A stretch of DNA of 64,000 nucleotides from Paenibacillus sp. HWE-109 (GCF_022163125.1 NZ_CP091881.1:2170001-2234000), one strand, 5' to 3'. Counted from the first letter of the stretch, positions 35,709 to 44,451 are shown. Translations and numbers: made by a program. The notes: generated by a model from the letters alone, not told the origin.

Positions 35709-35815
35709 CATTTGGGAAAAAAACAAAACAAAATATTAATAAGCCGAAAATAAACACTTAATAAACCTCTGTTAACCTTGAAGAAGTAAGACTCCAGTTG
35801 AAAGGTGTGAGGAAG

Positions 35816-36586
35816 TTGAGTGGATTACTTCTGAATACAGCGCCCCGGAAAACGAATCTATCGGTCATGCTAGCAAACCGTACAAATGACATTGAGCAAG
35901 CTCTGCGATTGAGGTATCAGGTTTTCGTAGTAGAAGAGAACAACATGCTGCTGCACAATGAGGATGGGCTCGAAAGAGATGCGTATGACGCTTATTGCGA
36001 CCATCTAATCGTTAAAGATTTGGACATGGATAAAGTGATAGGCACGTATCGGTTGCTGCCAGGGGATCGCGCTTTGACAGGCATTGGGTTTTATTCAGAG
36101 ACGGAATTTGATTTGACTTCTTATACAACTTATAAAAAACAATCGCTTGAACTAGGACGAAGCTGCATAGCACCTGAATATCGTGGAGGAAGGGCAATTC
36201 AGTTGCTATGGGAAGGCATTGCCGGGTACATTGCAGAGCGAAATTATAGCCATCTAATTGGATGCGCCAGCGTACATGTTAACCAGGTCGAGGAACTCAA
36301 TTTGATCTACTCCTTACTTTTACAAAAACAAATGATTACAGATCGTTACGGAATTAAACCACTCGCGACTCATCTCATCCAAGGGATAGCGCAAATTCCT
36401 ATTGACAGTAATGATAAGGATGTTTTTCGCAAACTGCCTCCTCTGATGAAAGGCTATCAATGGCTTGGTGCTGAAATTGGCGGAGAACCGGCGTATGATG
36501 CGTTGTTCAAAACCGTTGACTTCTTCATCGTTCTGCAAAAAGAACGGATCACTAAGCGTTATAAGCGGCACTTTTTAGCGGAATAA
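35816..36586 (+). CDS. OlsB-like GNAT acyltransferase
   Basis: 256 residues from TTG 35816, with AAAGGTG 8 bases and GAGG 4 bases upstream. An earlier in-frame TTG (35798) precedes that site. It resembles the OlsB / FeeM-like N-acyl group: LRYQVFVVEENN, HLIVKDLDMDKVIGTYRLLPG, FDLTSY, SLELGRSCIAPEYRGG and LIGCASVHV. OlsB acylates ornithine with a 3-hydroxyacyl group to begin ornithine-lipid synthesis. The adjacent LpxL-like acyltransferase gene (20 bases later) parallels the OlsB-OlsA pair. The amino acceptor is not shown by sequence. Confidence 0.75.
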   Translation: MSGLLLNTAPRKTNLSVMLANRTNDIEQALRLRYQVFVVEENNMLLHNEDGLERDAYDAYCDHLIVKDLDMDKVIGTYRLLPGDRALTGIGFYSETEFDLTSYTTYKKQSLELGRSCIAPEYRGGRAIQLLWEGIAGYIAERNYSHLIGCASVHVNQVEELNLIYSLLLQKQMITDRYGIKPLATHLIQGIAQIPIDSNDKDVFRKLPPLMKGYQWLGAEIGGEPAYDALFKTVDFFIVLQKERITKRYKRHFLAE

Positions 36587-36606
36587 GCAGTAGGGAGGAT
36601 TGTGCG

Positions 36607-37584
36607 TTGTACGAATGGATTGGACGATTGACTTCAAATGAACGAAATCTTGCTCGCATTGAAAAAGGTTTGCGCATGTTTCCAGATAGGTTGATGGCAG
36701 ATAGTTGTACAGTCCTGTCGATGATCATGTATGCAGCTATAGGCACGACTTTTCTGAGACGAATGAAATCAAATTTGGGCGATCTTTTGGGAGAGCTGCC
36801 TGACGTTTATTACACAAAAATCACAAAGAAATATTTGCAAAATGTCGTGTTTACCTTATACGAAGTTTTGTTCCGTTCGGAGCAGCTGCAAGCAAATTCG
36901 AAGGCCTTTCTAAGTGTTCAGGGGGAGGAGCATCTAGAGGAAGCTTATCGTCTGGCGATGGGGAAGGGAATGGTCATCTACACGCCGCATATCGGGAACT
37001 TTTTCTTCTATTATTGGTATTTGAGTCAAAAATTTGATTGCCTGACCGTTGCCTCTGCCGGCAGTCCAGAACTCAAACCTTTGTATGGAAAGTTCGCAGC
37101 TTTGGGTTGCAAAGGATTGGATTATGACAGCGTGCCGCAGCTTGAAATGTATCGAACGCTCAGAAGGCATGTGCTCCGTGGCGGTGTTGTGTTCATTCTC
37201 GGTGATTTCTGGCGGCCGAACTTTCCCTTAACCAGACTGTTCGGCAAGCTGACAAGGAGCCCGGAAGGCGCTGCCATGCTAGCTCTGGAGCTTCAAGTGC
37301 CTGTGGTTCCATTCTACGGCTATCGGATGAAGGGATTCCGTCATCGTCTTGTGTTTGGTACTCCGATTGAATTATATAAGCAATTTGAGCATTCTGGACG
37401 TAAAGAACGTGCCGCGGCTAACGTCGTTCTGAATTCTTTTATCGAGCAGGTCATTCGTGAACAACCAGCCTCTTGGTTTTATTGGTTTAATGTGCATGAA
37501 CGCTGGGAAAACGCGGGTGCATACAAAATAGATTTCACCGATTTGCAAGACAGCAAGCCTTTGACGACAGCGGAAGCGGGTTAG
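36607..37584 (+). CDS. LpxL/HtrB-like lysophospholipid acyltransferase
   Basis: 325 residues, TTG start 8 bases after GGGAGG. It resembles the LpxL/HtrB/PatA family: GKGMVIYTPHIGNFFFYYW is the catalytic-His block, GGVVFILGDFWRP the substrate block, and ALELQVPVVPFYGYRM with PASWFYWFNVHERW the C-terminal block. In the family the motif is H-X4-D/E; here the acid position after HIGNF is Phe, an odd substitution that may change or abolish the usual mechanism. No lipid A is expected in this Gram-positive host, so it probably acylates a phospholipid or aminolipid together with the preceding gene. Confidence 0.75.
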   Translation: MYEWIGRLTSNERNLARIEKGLRMFPDRLMADSCTVLSMIMYAAIGTTFLRRMKSNLGDLLGELPDVYYTKITKKYLQNVVFTLYEVLFRSEQLQANSKAFLSVQGEEHLEEAYRLAMGKGMVIYTPHIGNFFFYYWYLSQKFDCLTVASAGSPELKPLYGKFAALGCKGLDYDSVPQLEMYRTLRRHVLRGGVVFILGDFWRPNFPLTRLFGKLTRSPEGAAMLALELQVPVVPFYGYRMKGFRHRLVFGTPIELYKQFEHSGRKERAAANVVLNSFIEQVIREQPASWFYWFNVHERWENAGAYKIDFTDLQDSKPLTTAEAG

Positions 37585-37617
37585 CACATATTGATCCAAA
37601 GGACTGGTGATGAGAAA

Positions 37618-38613
37618 ATGGACACAGGAAGTCACTTATTATTCGGTGTCACCCTAGCAGGATTAGCCTGTTTGGAACCGGCGATTGTACAAGATCCTGC
37701 TTTGGCGCATGCCGTACTTGCGGGTACGCTTATTGGTTCACATGCCCCGGATTTCGATACGTTGGCTCGCCTGAGAGGCTATGCAACGTATTTGCGTGTC
37801 CATCGGGGATTCACGCATTCCCTGCCAGCCTTGTTCATCTGGCCGGCACTGATCAGCCTTCCTCTTGCGGCAATGTTTGGCGTTTGGGAGCATCTGTTTA
37901 GCTTATATGCTTGGATCTTCGCGGCTGTTGTCCTTCATGTTGCGCTCGATTTATTTAACGTTTACGGGGTTCAGTGCTTGCGCCCATTCTCGAAGAAATG
38001 GTTTCATCTGGATACGCTTAGTCTGTATGAACCTTTCTTATTTGGACTTCATAGTATAGGGCTTCTAATTTGGTTATTCGTTTGGGGAGGCGCTGAAGGT
38101 GCTCATATTGGGGAGATGTTTGCCCTGATCTACGCGGCTAGCTTCTTCTATATCGCGATTAGAGCCGCGCAGCGCAAGAGAAATATCCAGTTAGTTAAGA
38201 GTAAACTTAACCTGGCGGAAGGTACTTGTCATTTAATTCCGAGTCTTAATTGGTTCCAGTGGCAATTTGTCATCGAGGGGGATCATCAATACTACTTGGG
38301 TGAGATTCGCGAAGGGAATGTGACTCTGGAGAAAGAGTATAGTAGTTCTAATTACTCATATGAATCTACACATCCCATTGTGAAGGCGACGATGACGACG
38401 GATGGAGTCAGAGCCTTTCTGCACTTTGCGCAGCGTATTCATGTCAGTTGGAGCGAGAAGAATGGCGGCTACGAAGTGCAGTGGCGCGATGTGCGTTTCT
38501 GGTATAAACAGAAGCTGTCATTCGGCGTCAATGTCATGCTGGACCACGATATGAACGTTGTCAGCGACACGTTAGGTTGGGATAAAAAGGCGTGGGATCC
38601 ACCCTATGTTTAA
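37618..38613 (+). CDS. YfhP/YdjM-type membrane-bound metal-dependent hydrolase (DUF457)
   Basis: 331 residues from ATG 37618, close to the 327 of B. subtilis YfhP; an in-frame ATT/ATG further upstream lacks a ribosome site. The N-terminus MDTGSHLLFGVTLAGLA and GSHAPDFD plus HRGFTHSLPAL supply conserved His and Asp residues of the DUF457/YdjM group, embedded among four or five membrane helices (to ~190). The C-terminal ~140 residues are soluble. YfhP represses yfhQ in B. subtilis by an unclear route; the biochemical activity is unproven. A terminator follows. Confidence 0.85.
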   Translation: MDTGSHLLFGVTLAGLACLEPAIVQDPALAHAVLAGTLIGSHAPDFDTLARLRGYATYLRVHRGFTHSLPALFIWPALISLPLAAMFGVWEHLFSLYAWIFAAVVLHVALDLFNVYGVQCLRPFSKKWFHLDTLSLYEPFLFGLHSIGLLIWLFVWGGAEGAHIGEMFALIYAASFFYIAIRAAQRKRNIQLVKSKLNLAEGTCHLIPSLNWFQWQFVIEGDHQYYLGEIREGNVTLEKEYSSSNYSYESTHPIVKATMTTDGVRAFLHFAQRIHVSWSEKNGGYEVQWRDVRFWYKQKLSFGVNVMLDHDMNVVSDTLGWDKKAWDPPYV

Positions 38614-38622
38614 ATGGAAAAA

Positions 38623-38655
38623 AAGTCTAGCTCCTTCGGGAGCTGGGCTTTTTTG
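38623..38655 (+). terminator. Intrinsic terminator after the YfhP-like gene
   Basis: 12-bp stem, AAGTCTAGCTCC (38623-38634) with GGAGCTGGGCTT (38639-38650), UUCG tetraloop, G-U pairs tolerated, then TTTTT. Confidence 0.88.
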
Positions 38656-38701
38656 TTATTTGGGTTTGTCATTAAGGTAGATAAAGTGGAAACGCCGTAT
38701 T

Positions 38702-38755
38702 AAAAAAAGCGAACACTTCAACCCGAGATGATAGGGGATGAAGTGTTCTTTTTTT
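38702..38755 (-). terminator. Terminator for the nitroreductase gene
   Basis: GAACACTTCA (38711-38720) pairs with TGAAGTGTTC (38739-38748); A-run 38702-38708 gives the T-tract on the minus strand and TTTTTTT on the other side makes it bidirectional. Confidence 0.85.
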
Positions 38756-39356
38756 AAAGTGATTTACCGAATTCTCCTGCAAACAGAAGCTCATTAATCG
38801 GGCGTCTTGTTGATGGCGTTTCACGTTCCTGGAATTTCTCTGACAATGCGTCTACCGGTCCACGGTGACCAATGGCGATGACAGCATGAATATCATAATC
38901 TTCAGGAATTTGCAGAGCTTCGCGAGCTTGATCGCGATGGAATCCGCCCATTGCATGTGTAATTAAACCTTGATTGTTAGCTTCCAGAGCCAGATATCCC
39001 CATGCTGTGCCTGCGTCGAACTGATGGCTGGGATTGCTATCGCCTCTTGACGTTTTGGTGTAGGAGATAACTAGTGTAAGGACGGGAGCTTTCTCACACC
39101 ATTCGCGATTTGCCGGCATGATAAAGTCATAGAATTTGGCTTTTTCTTCTTCTGTTCTTGCAATAATGAAACGCCATGGCTGCAAATTGCTGCCGGATGG
39201 AGCCCATCGTGCTGCTTCGAATAAGCTTAGGAGTACATCTTCGGTTACTTCTTGATCCGTAAATGAGCGTGGTGACCACCGGGTAAGGAACTGTGGGTTG
39301 ATTTCGTGATCAGGCTGGCGATTGCTTTCGATTTCGGTCGGTAAAGAAGTTGTCAC
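38754..39356 (-). CDS. Nitroreductase family FMN oxidoreductase
   Basis: 200 residues with RWSPRSFTDQEVTEDVLLSLFEAARWAPSGSNLQPWRFI (read in parts), the FMN-binding N-terminal block of nitroreductases, and ALEANNQGLITHAMGGF plus AVIAIGHRGP near the end. Such enzymes reduce nitro compounds or quinones with NAD(P)H. The physiological substrate is unknown. GTG start (39356, reading left) with GAGGAGGAAT 5 bases upstream. Confidence 0.9.
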   Translation of the reverse strand: MTTSLPTEIESNRQPDHEINPQFLTRWSPRSFTDQEVTEDVLLSLFEAARWAPSGSNLQPWRFIIARTEEEKAKFYDFIMPANREWCEKAPVLTLVISYTKTSRGDSNPSHQFDAGTAWGYLALEANNQGLITHAMGGFHRDQAREALQIPEDYDIHAVIAIGHRGPVDALSEKFQERETPSTRRPINELLFAGEFGKSL

Positions 39357-39511
39357 TATGAATTCCTCCTCATTTTTGTAATCTTCCTAATTTTAACTGA
39401 AATCAACGCGGATTACGAATTTTTGAAATACACCTTGTAAAGTATGGGTTTTCTCAATTGTGGCAAAACTAGTTAGTAGGAAATTGAGGTTCAAGATGAG
39501 GTGCGGAAACT

Positions 39512-39727
39512 ATGAATTTTACTAGTCATGATGTCATTATAATTGAAAGAGCTTTACGAACAGCGATGAAATATGATGCAGAAGAGCTGCGTTCTAGAGA
39601 TTATCAAGAGGTTTTGCTTAAAATGCAAGAGAGTGCCAAGCATGCTCTCCACGTTGATACGCATCTGGCCAGTGCAGATCTAGACGGTGTTCGCTATGAT
39701 TACGATGATTCCTCTGATCTGATGTAG
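39512..39727 (+). CDS. Hypothetical small acidic protein
   Basis: 71 residues, not recognised. It is helical and acidic with FTSHDVIIIERALRTAMKYDAEELRSRDYQEVLLKMQESAKHAL (parts) and an Asp-rich end DLDGVRYDYDDSSDLM. No signal peptide, membrane segment or metal-binding motif is seen. GAGGTGCGG stands before ATG 39512, and a terminator follows at 39763, so it forms its own unit immediately before the helicase gene. Confidence 0.65.
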   Translation: MNFTSHDVIIIERALRTAMKYDAEELRSRDYQEVLLKMQESAKHALHVDTHLASADLDGVRYDYDDSSDLM

Positions 39728-39762
39728 ACATACGAACGTATATTAATTAAACATAAATGATC

Positions 39763-39791
39763 AAGCCCTTTCTCGAAAAGGGGCTTTTTTA
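39763..39791 (+). terminator. Intrinsic terminator before the helicase gene
   Basis: AAGCCCTTT (39763-39771) pairs with AAGGGGCTT (39778-39786), then TTTT. Confidence 0.75.
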
Positions 39792-39846
39792 TTTTGTGTT
39801 AGACGTATATAATAGGGGAACAATCGTTCTATACGGAGTTGAAGAT

Positions 39847-42096
39847 ATGATAAGAAAAAAATCCCTCTCGGATTTAATAAACGGATTAAAAAGTAATGAA
39901 AATATAGTAAATTGGCACGAGGTTGAACCCACAGAAGCCAAAACAAGACCCATGCCCGAAAGCGTAGACGCCAGGATAAAAGCAGCCTTGGCTAAAAGAG
40001 GTATTGAACAGCTATACATTCACCAGCATACTGCATATGAAACTATCCGAAAGTGCGAAAATGTCGTAGCTGTAACGCCGACTGCTTCGGGCAAGACGTT
40101 ATGTTATAACCTTCCTGTTCTACAGGCAATCGCCGAAGACGACGCCAGCCGTGCGCTTTACTTGTTCCCAACGAAGGCCCTGGCGCAAGATCAAAAAAGC
40201 GAATTAAACGAAATCATTAACGAAATGGGTATCGACATAAAAAGCTTTACCTACGACGGAGATACTTCTCCAGCCATTCGGCAAATAGTGAAGAACGTCG
40301 GCCATATCGTTATTACGAACCCGGATATGCTGCATTCAGCCATTCTGCCACATCATACGAAATGGGTAAGCTTATTTAGTAATCTTAAATACATAGTAAT
40401 TGATGAACTGCATACGTACAGGGGGGTATTCGGCAGCCATGTAGCAAACGTAATCCGTAGGCTGCAGCGTATTTGCAAATTTTACGGCAGCGATCCGCTT
40501 TTTATCTGTACGTCTGCTACGATTGCGAATCCGCAGGAACTGGCCGAACAGCTTACAGGTAAACCTATGCGACTGATTGACAACAACGGCGCGCCAAGGG
40601 GAAGGAAGCATTTTGCTTTTTATAACCCGCCTATAGTAAATAAGCCGCTAAACCTTCGGAAAAGCGCGACGGTAGAAGTAAACCAGCTTGCTAAAGAATT
40701 CCTGACGAATAAAGTACAGACAATCGTTTTTGCCCGCAGTCGGGTAAGGGTAGAGTTAATACTAAGTCACTTACAAGAAATCGTGAAGAATGAATTAGGG
40801 ACTAAGTCCATAAGGGGCTACCGGGGCGGCTACTTACCGAATCAGCGGAGGGAAATTGAACGGGGCTTGCGAAACGGGGAAATACTGGGGGTAGTAAGCA
40901 CGAACGCCTTAGAACTTGGTGTAGATATTGGGCAGCTGCAAGTCTGCATTATGTCAGGGTATCCTGGCAGCGTCGCCAGCACCTGGCAGCAAGCAGGCCG
41001 GGCTGGTAGACGGCATGGGGAAGCCCTGGTAGTTATGGTAGCCAGCAATACTCCTATAGACCAGTATGTAGTCCAAAATCCTGAATATTTTTTCGAGCGT
41101 TCCCCGGAATCTGCGAGAATTAACCCTGAAAATTTGTTAATCCTGGTAGATCATTTGCGTTGTGCAGCGTATGAACTTCCTGTAAAAATCGGCGAAGAAT
41201 TCGGCCCGTTGGAGATAACTGATATACTGGAATACCTGGTAGAAGAAAGGGTGCTTACTCAAGCTGGCGATTCGTTTTACTGGGCAAATCAATCTTTCCC
41301 CGCCCATGAAGTAAGTCTGCGATCAGCAGCGCAGGAAAACGTAGTAATTGTCGACCAATCGGACGTAGCAAACGTAAAAATTATCGGCGAGATGGACAGA
41401 TTTAGCGCTATGACCCTTTTACATGACGAAGCAATCTACTTGCATGAAGGCGCACAGTTTCAAGTCGAAAAGTTAGACTGGGAACATAAGAAAGCATACG
41501 TACGGGAAGTCGATGTAGAATATTACACCGATGCGAACCTGGCAGTTAAGCTAAAAGTGTTATCAACTGACCTAACGAAAAAAAGGCGAACAACGTCGTT
41601 AAATCATGGCGACGTAGCCGTAAATGTTATGGCAACGATGTTTAAAAAAATCCGTTTGACGAGTTTTGAAAATATCGGATACGGGCCAATTAAGCTTCCC
41701 GAAGAAGAACTGCATACCAGTGCGACCTGGGTAGAAATAACGGAGATTGACCCCACATTAGAAACAAAAACGCTAGAGCAACTATTAATGGGATTATCCA
41801 ATGTGATAAGGCATATCGTACCTATTCATGTAATGTGTGACCGCAGCGACATTCATGTAGTTTCCCAAATAAGGGCTGAACATTCACAGCTGCCTACGAT
41901 CTTTATTTACGACCATTACCCAGGCGGTATTGGATTAGCGGAAGACGTATATAAGCGATTCGACGAAATAAAAGAAGCGGCCAGGAACTTAATTCGAAAA
42001 TGTCCATGTGAGGACGGCTGTCCTTCATGTATTGGAACTGAAATAGAAGGGAGGGACGCAAAGAGAAAATCCCTTCTTTTACTGGAGGGGTTATAA
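39847..42096 (+). CDS. mrfA: MrfA/YprA-type DEAD/DEAH helicase, apparently a foreign replacement
   Basis: 749 residues from ATG 39847, with GGAG 8 bases upstream; the in-frame ATG at 39757 lies in the preceding terminator. Helicase motifs are TPTASGKTLCYNLP (I), IVIDELHTYRGVFGSH (II, DELH), TSATIANP (III), VFARSR, STNALELGVDIG and QQAGRAGRRH (VI). The C-terminus has the four-cysteine CPCEDGCPSC motif of MrfA. With MrfB it forms a mitomycin-lesion repair system in B. subtilis. Codon choice differs from neighbours: in 40801-41100 Val is GTA six times of ten and Arg CGG five of ten, with no GTG or CGC. Confidence 0.93.
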   Translation: MIRKKSLSDLINGLKSNENIVNWHEVEPTEAKTRPMPESVDARIKAALAKRGIEQLYIHQHTAYETIRKCENVVAVTPTASGKTLCYNLPVLQAIAEDDASRALYLFPTKALAQDQKSELNEIINEMGIDIKSFTYDGDTSPAIRQIVKNVGHIVITNPDMLHSAILPHHTKWVSLFSNLKYIVIDELHTYRGVFGSHVANVIRRLQRICKFYGSDPLFICTSATIANPQELAEQLTGKPMRLIDNNGAPRGRKHFAFYNPPIVNKPLNLRKSATVEVNQLAKEFLTNKVQTIVFARSRVRVELILSHLQEIVKNELGTKSIRGYRGGYLPNQRREIERGLRNGEILGVVSTNALELGVDIGQLQVCIMSGYPGSVASTWQQAGRAGRRHGEALVVMVASNTPIDQYVVQNPEYFFERSPESARINPENLLILVDHLRCAAYELPVKIGEEFGPLEITDILEYLVEERVLTQAGDSFYWANQSFPAHEVSLRSAAQENVVIVDQSDVANVKIIGEMDRFSAMTLLHDEAIYLHEGAQFQVEKLDWEHKKAYVREVDVEYYTDANLAVKLKVLSTDLTKKRRTTSLNHGDVAVNVMATMFKKIRLTSFENIGYGPIKLPEEELHTSATWVEITEIDPTLETKTLEQLLMGLSNVIRHIVPIHVMCDRSDIHVVSQIRAEHSQLPTIFIYDHYPGGIGLAEDVYKRFDEIKEAARNLIRKCPCEDGCPSCIGTEIEGRDAKRKSLLLLEGL

Positions 42097-42222
42097 ATGC
42101 GTGGTTCTGTACGATCCTTAATTAAAATTCGGCTAAAGACTCACGGGTACGTAAGTTCTGGTTCCATCCGTTTGCCGGAGGAAGAACTGCATAACGACCG
42201 CTATCCAGGCGGTGCCCGATGA
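42097..42222 (+). pseudogene. Remnant of a second mrfA (41 codons)
   Basis: Beginning with an ATG directly after the helicase stop, this frame encodes IKIRLKTHGYVSSGS and IRLPEEELHN, then DRYPGG and a stop. The first part aligns with KKIRLTSFENIGYG and IKLPEEELHT (from ~41645) of the intact helicase; RYPGG aligns with its DHYPGGIGLAE (~41910). About 200 bases of intervening MrfA sequence are missing. It therefore looks like a deleted 3' part of an earlier mrfA. Its TGA overlaps the ATG of mrfB (ATGA), the likely ancestral coupling. Confidence 0.8.
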
Positions 42223-43550
42223 GCGGGCTCCGTGAAAGGCTGGGCCGTCTGAAAGGCCAGGCGGCGGCGCAAGTGACACCGCCGCCGCTGCCTCCGGCAG
42301 ACGGCGAGTGGGCGCAGATCGGCGCCCATGTCCACACGAGCCCGGCGGGCTCGTTCATCATGCGGCGCCGTTTGTACGGCGCGGACAGCATGCACGGCAA
42401 ATATCGGCTGCAGGAGCTGTCCGATGTTGCGCAGCAGCTGTCCTGCTTTCACGACCATGACGCCGTCGTCCGGCACGAAGATCTGCTGTTCTTCGATACC
42501 GAGACGACCGGACTCGGCGTCGGTGCGGGCAACGTGCCGTTCATGGTCGGCATCGGCTATTACACAGGGGAGTCATTCACTGTGGAACAGCTTCTGATTC
42601 GCAATCCTGCGGAAGAGCAGGCGATGCTCATTTATTTGCAAACGCTGCTCGAACGCTTTACACATATTGTTTCCTATAATGGACGCACGTTTGACTGGCC
42701 GATCCTGAAGAATCGCTACGTCCTGAATCGTCTCCAATTGGACGATGCTGATCTGCTGCAATTAGATCTTCTGTACCCCTCGCGCAGTATTTGGCGCAAT
42801 ACACTGCCGTCATGTCGTTTGAGCAAGGTCGAAGAAAGCAGACTGGGCTTTGAACGAGTGGACGATGTGCCAGGTTCTATGGCGCCTGCGTTATATTTTC
42901 AATATTTGGCGGAGAAAAATCCATCCATCCTTGAAGGTGTCTTTATTCATAATGAGTATGATATCGTAACGATGGCAGCGCTAGCTACTCATTTTGGCAA
43001 ATTGTTAATTGACGAAACGGAAGATGTTGCCGTTATTGATCATTCAGAACTTGAAGAACTGTTTCGAACAGGCCAATGGCTGGACAAAATGAACCGCACA
43101 GCGAAAGCTCAATCTTACTTTGATGCCTTGTTTCACAAGTTAATGAGCGGCAATAGTCAGGCCAACTCTGCAGAGCAAGAGAACACGCTTTTGCAATTAG
43201 CTGCCTTTTATAAGAAGAATGGGCAATATCAGCTTGCCGTAGATTTGTGGAAACGATGGATCGAGATCAGAAACGCAAGTATTGCTCTGCAAATAGATGC
43301 TTATCTGGAGTTAGCGATGTATTATGAGCATCGGGAGAGAAATATCCATCAGGCCATTTTTTATGCGGAAGAGGCATGGGCCAAACTGTGGCGCCGCCGC
43401 TCCCTGCATCGCGGAGACAAAAAGCAAAATGAGGTTGAAGAAGCATTGGAGAAACGCATCCGGCGTTTGAAAGCTAAGCTGAGCAAGACAGCTTCCCCTC
43501 AATCCACGCGTAAAGCTAAACCGATCTATGTCAGCGAAGGGTTAATTTAA
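42219..43550 (+). CDS. mrfB: MrfB/YprB-like RNase H-fold exonuclease with TPR-like C-terminus
   Basis: 443 residues. The N-terminal ~270 residues form a DEDD-type exonuclease: LLFFDTETTGLGVGAGN (DxE), SYNGRTFDWPILKNRY and HNEYDIVTMAAL supply the acidic residues. The C-terminal ~150 residues have helical repeats (RTGQWLDKMNRTAKAQSYFDAL, KKNGQYQLAVDLWKRWIE) like TPRs. MrfB acts with MrfA in nucleotide-excision-independent repair of mitomycin damage in B. subtilis. The start ATG overlaps the mrfA remnant's stop. The first ~320 bases are strikingly GC-rich compared with the rest of the gene. Confidence 0.9.
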   Translation: MSGLRERLGRLKGQAAAQVTPPPLPPADGEWAQIGAHVHTSPAGSFIMRRRLYGADSMHGKYRLQELSDVAQQLSCFHDHDAVVRHEDLLFFDTETTGLGVGAGNVPFMVGIGYYTGESFTVEQLLIRNPAEEQAMLIYLQTLLERFTHIVSYNGRTFDWPILKNRYVLNRLQLDDADLLQLDLLYPSRSIWRNTLPSCRLSKVEESRLGFERVDDVPGSMAPALYFQYLAEKNPSILEGVFIHNEYDIVTMAALATHFGKLLIDETEDVAVIDHSELEELFRTGQWLDKMNRTAKAQSYFDALFHKLMSGNSQANSAEQENTLLQLAAFYKKNGQYQLAVDLWKRWIEIRNASIALQIDAYLELAMYYEHRERNIHQAIFYAEEAWAKLWRRRSLHRGDKKQNEVEEALEKRIRRLKAKLSKTASPQSTRKAKPIYVSEGLI

Positions 43551-43641
43551 TCATCGAAATGTGGGCCGGCCCTCCTGTGGCGTTGTTTACTTTATCCTAG
43601 ATTTGGATATACAAAGAAGAAAACAGCAAGGAGGGAATGCC

Positions 43642-44451
43642 ATGCCAGAGCTTCCGGAGATGGAAACATATCGACAACAGTTGTCGCGTTTGATTCTAGG
43701 GAACGTAGTAACCGGCGTAGAGGTGGAGCGTCCTAAATCCTTGAATGTGGATCCTGAACTATTTATCCATAAGCTAGTTGGCAATCAATTTGTTGGTCTA
43801 GACCGCAGAGCCAAGCATTTGGTGTTTCATCTAGGATCAGGTGAAGTTTTGATCTTGCATTTAATGTTGGGCGGTTGGATGTTTTATGGCTCAGAAGCTG
43901 AAAAGCCTGATCGAACTACACAAGTTGTGATTCGATTTGGCGTGCGGAATTTATATTTTATAGGTTTGCGCTTAGGTTACTTGCATTTGCACGCAGTATC
44001 AGAAGCAGAGAAACTATTTGCGAAGCTTGGACCAGAGCCCTTAGCGCCTAATTTTACTTTTGGAGAGTTCCAAAAAGTTTTGAAAAGCAAAAAAGGCAAT
44101 CTCAAAGTTTCATTGGTCGATCAAACCTTTCTTTCCGGAATCGGAAATTGTTATTCGGATGAAATTTGTTTTTATGCGGGCTTATTACCGCTTCGTAAGC
44201 TGCCGTCTTTGACCGAAGAGGAGCAACATCGACTGTTTGCAGCGATGAGGTCCGTCCTGCTTGAAGCTATTCAGTTCGGTGGCTATATTGACGAGCCCTT
44301 ATTTGTAGGAGACCGGCTAACGGGGCAGTTTGATGCCAAATGTCGTGTCTATGATCGAGAAGGGGAGCCTTGTGTACGCTGCGGTCATCCTTTGATTAAG
44401 ACTGAAGTTTCAAGTCGCAAATGTTTTTATTGCGCAAACTGCCAATCATGA
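43642..44451 (+). CDS. Fpg/Nei family DNA glycosylase
   Basis: 269 residues from ATG 43642, confirmed by AAGGAGG 6 bases upstream and by the mature N-terminus: after Met removal the catalytic Pro-2 and Glu-3 of PELPEMETY are correctly placed. The lysine of RRAKHLVFHL, the H2TH segment LVDQTFLSGIGNCYSDEI and a C-terminal zinc finger (CRVYD...CVRCG...CFYCANC) complete the family. It excises oxidised bases and nicks the strand. Whether the preference is 8-oxoguanine (MutM) or pyrimidines is not settled. The endonuclease IV gene overlaps its stop. Confidence 0.88.
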   Translation: MPELPEMETYRQQLSRLILGNVVTGVEVERPKSLNVDPELFIHKLVGNQFVGLDRRAKHLVFHLGSGEVLILHLMLGGWMFYGSEAEKPDRTTQVVIRFGVRNLYFIGLRLGYLHLHAVSEAEKLFAKLGPEPLAPNFTFGEFQKVLKSKKGNLKVSLVDQTFLSGIGNCYSDEICFYAGLLPLRKLPSLTEEEQHRLFAAMRSVLLEAIQFGGYIDEPLFVGDRLTGQFDAKCRVYDREGEPCVRCGHPLIKTEVSSRKCFYCANCQS

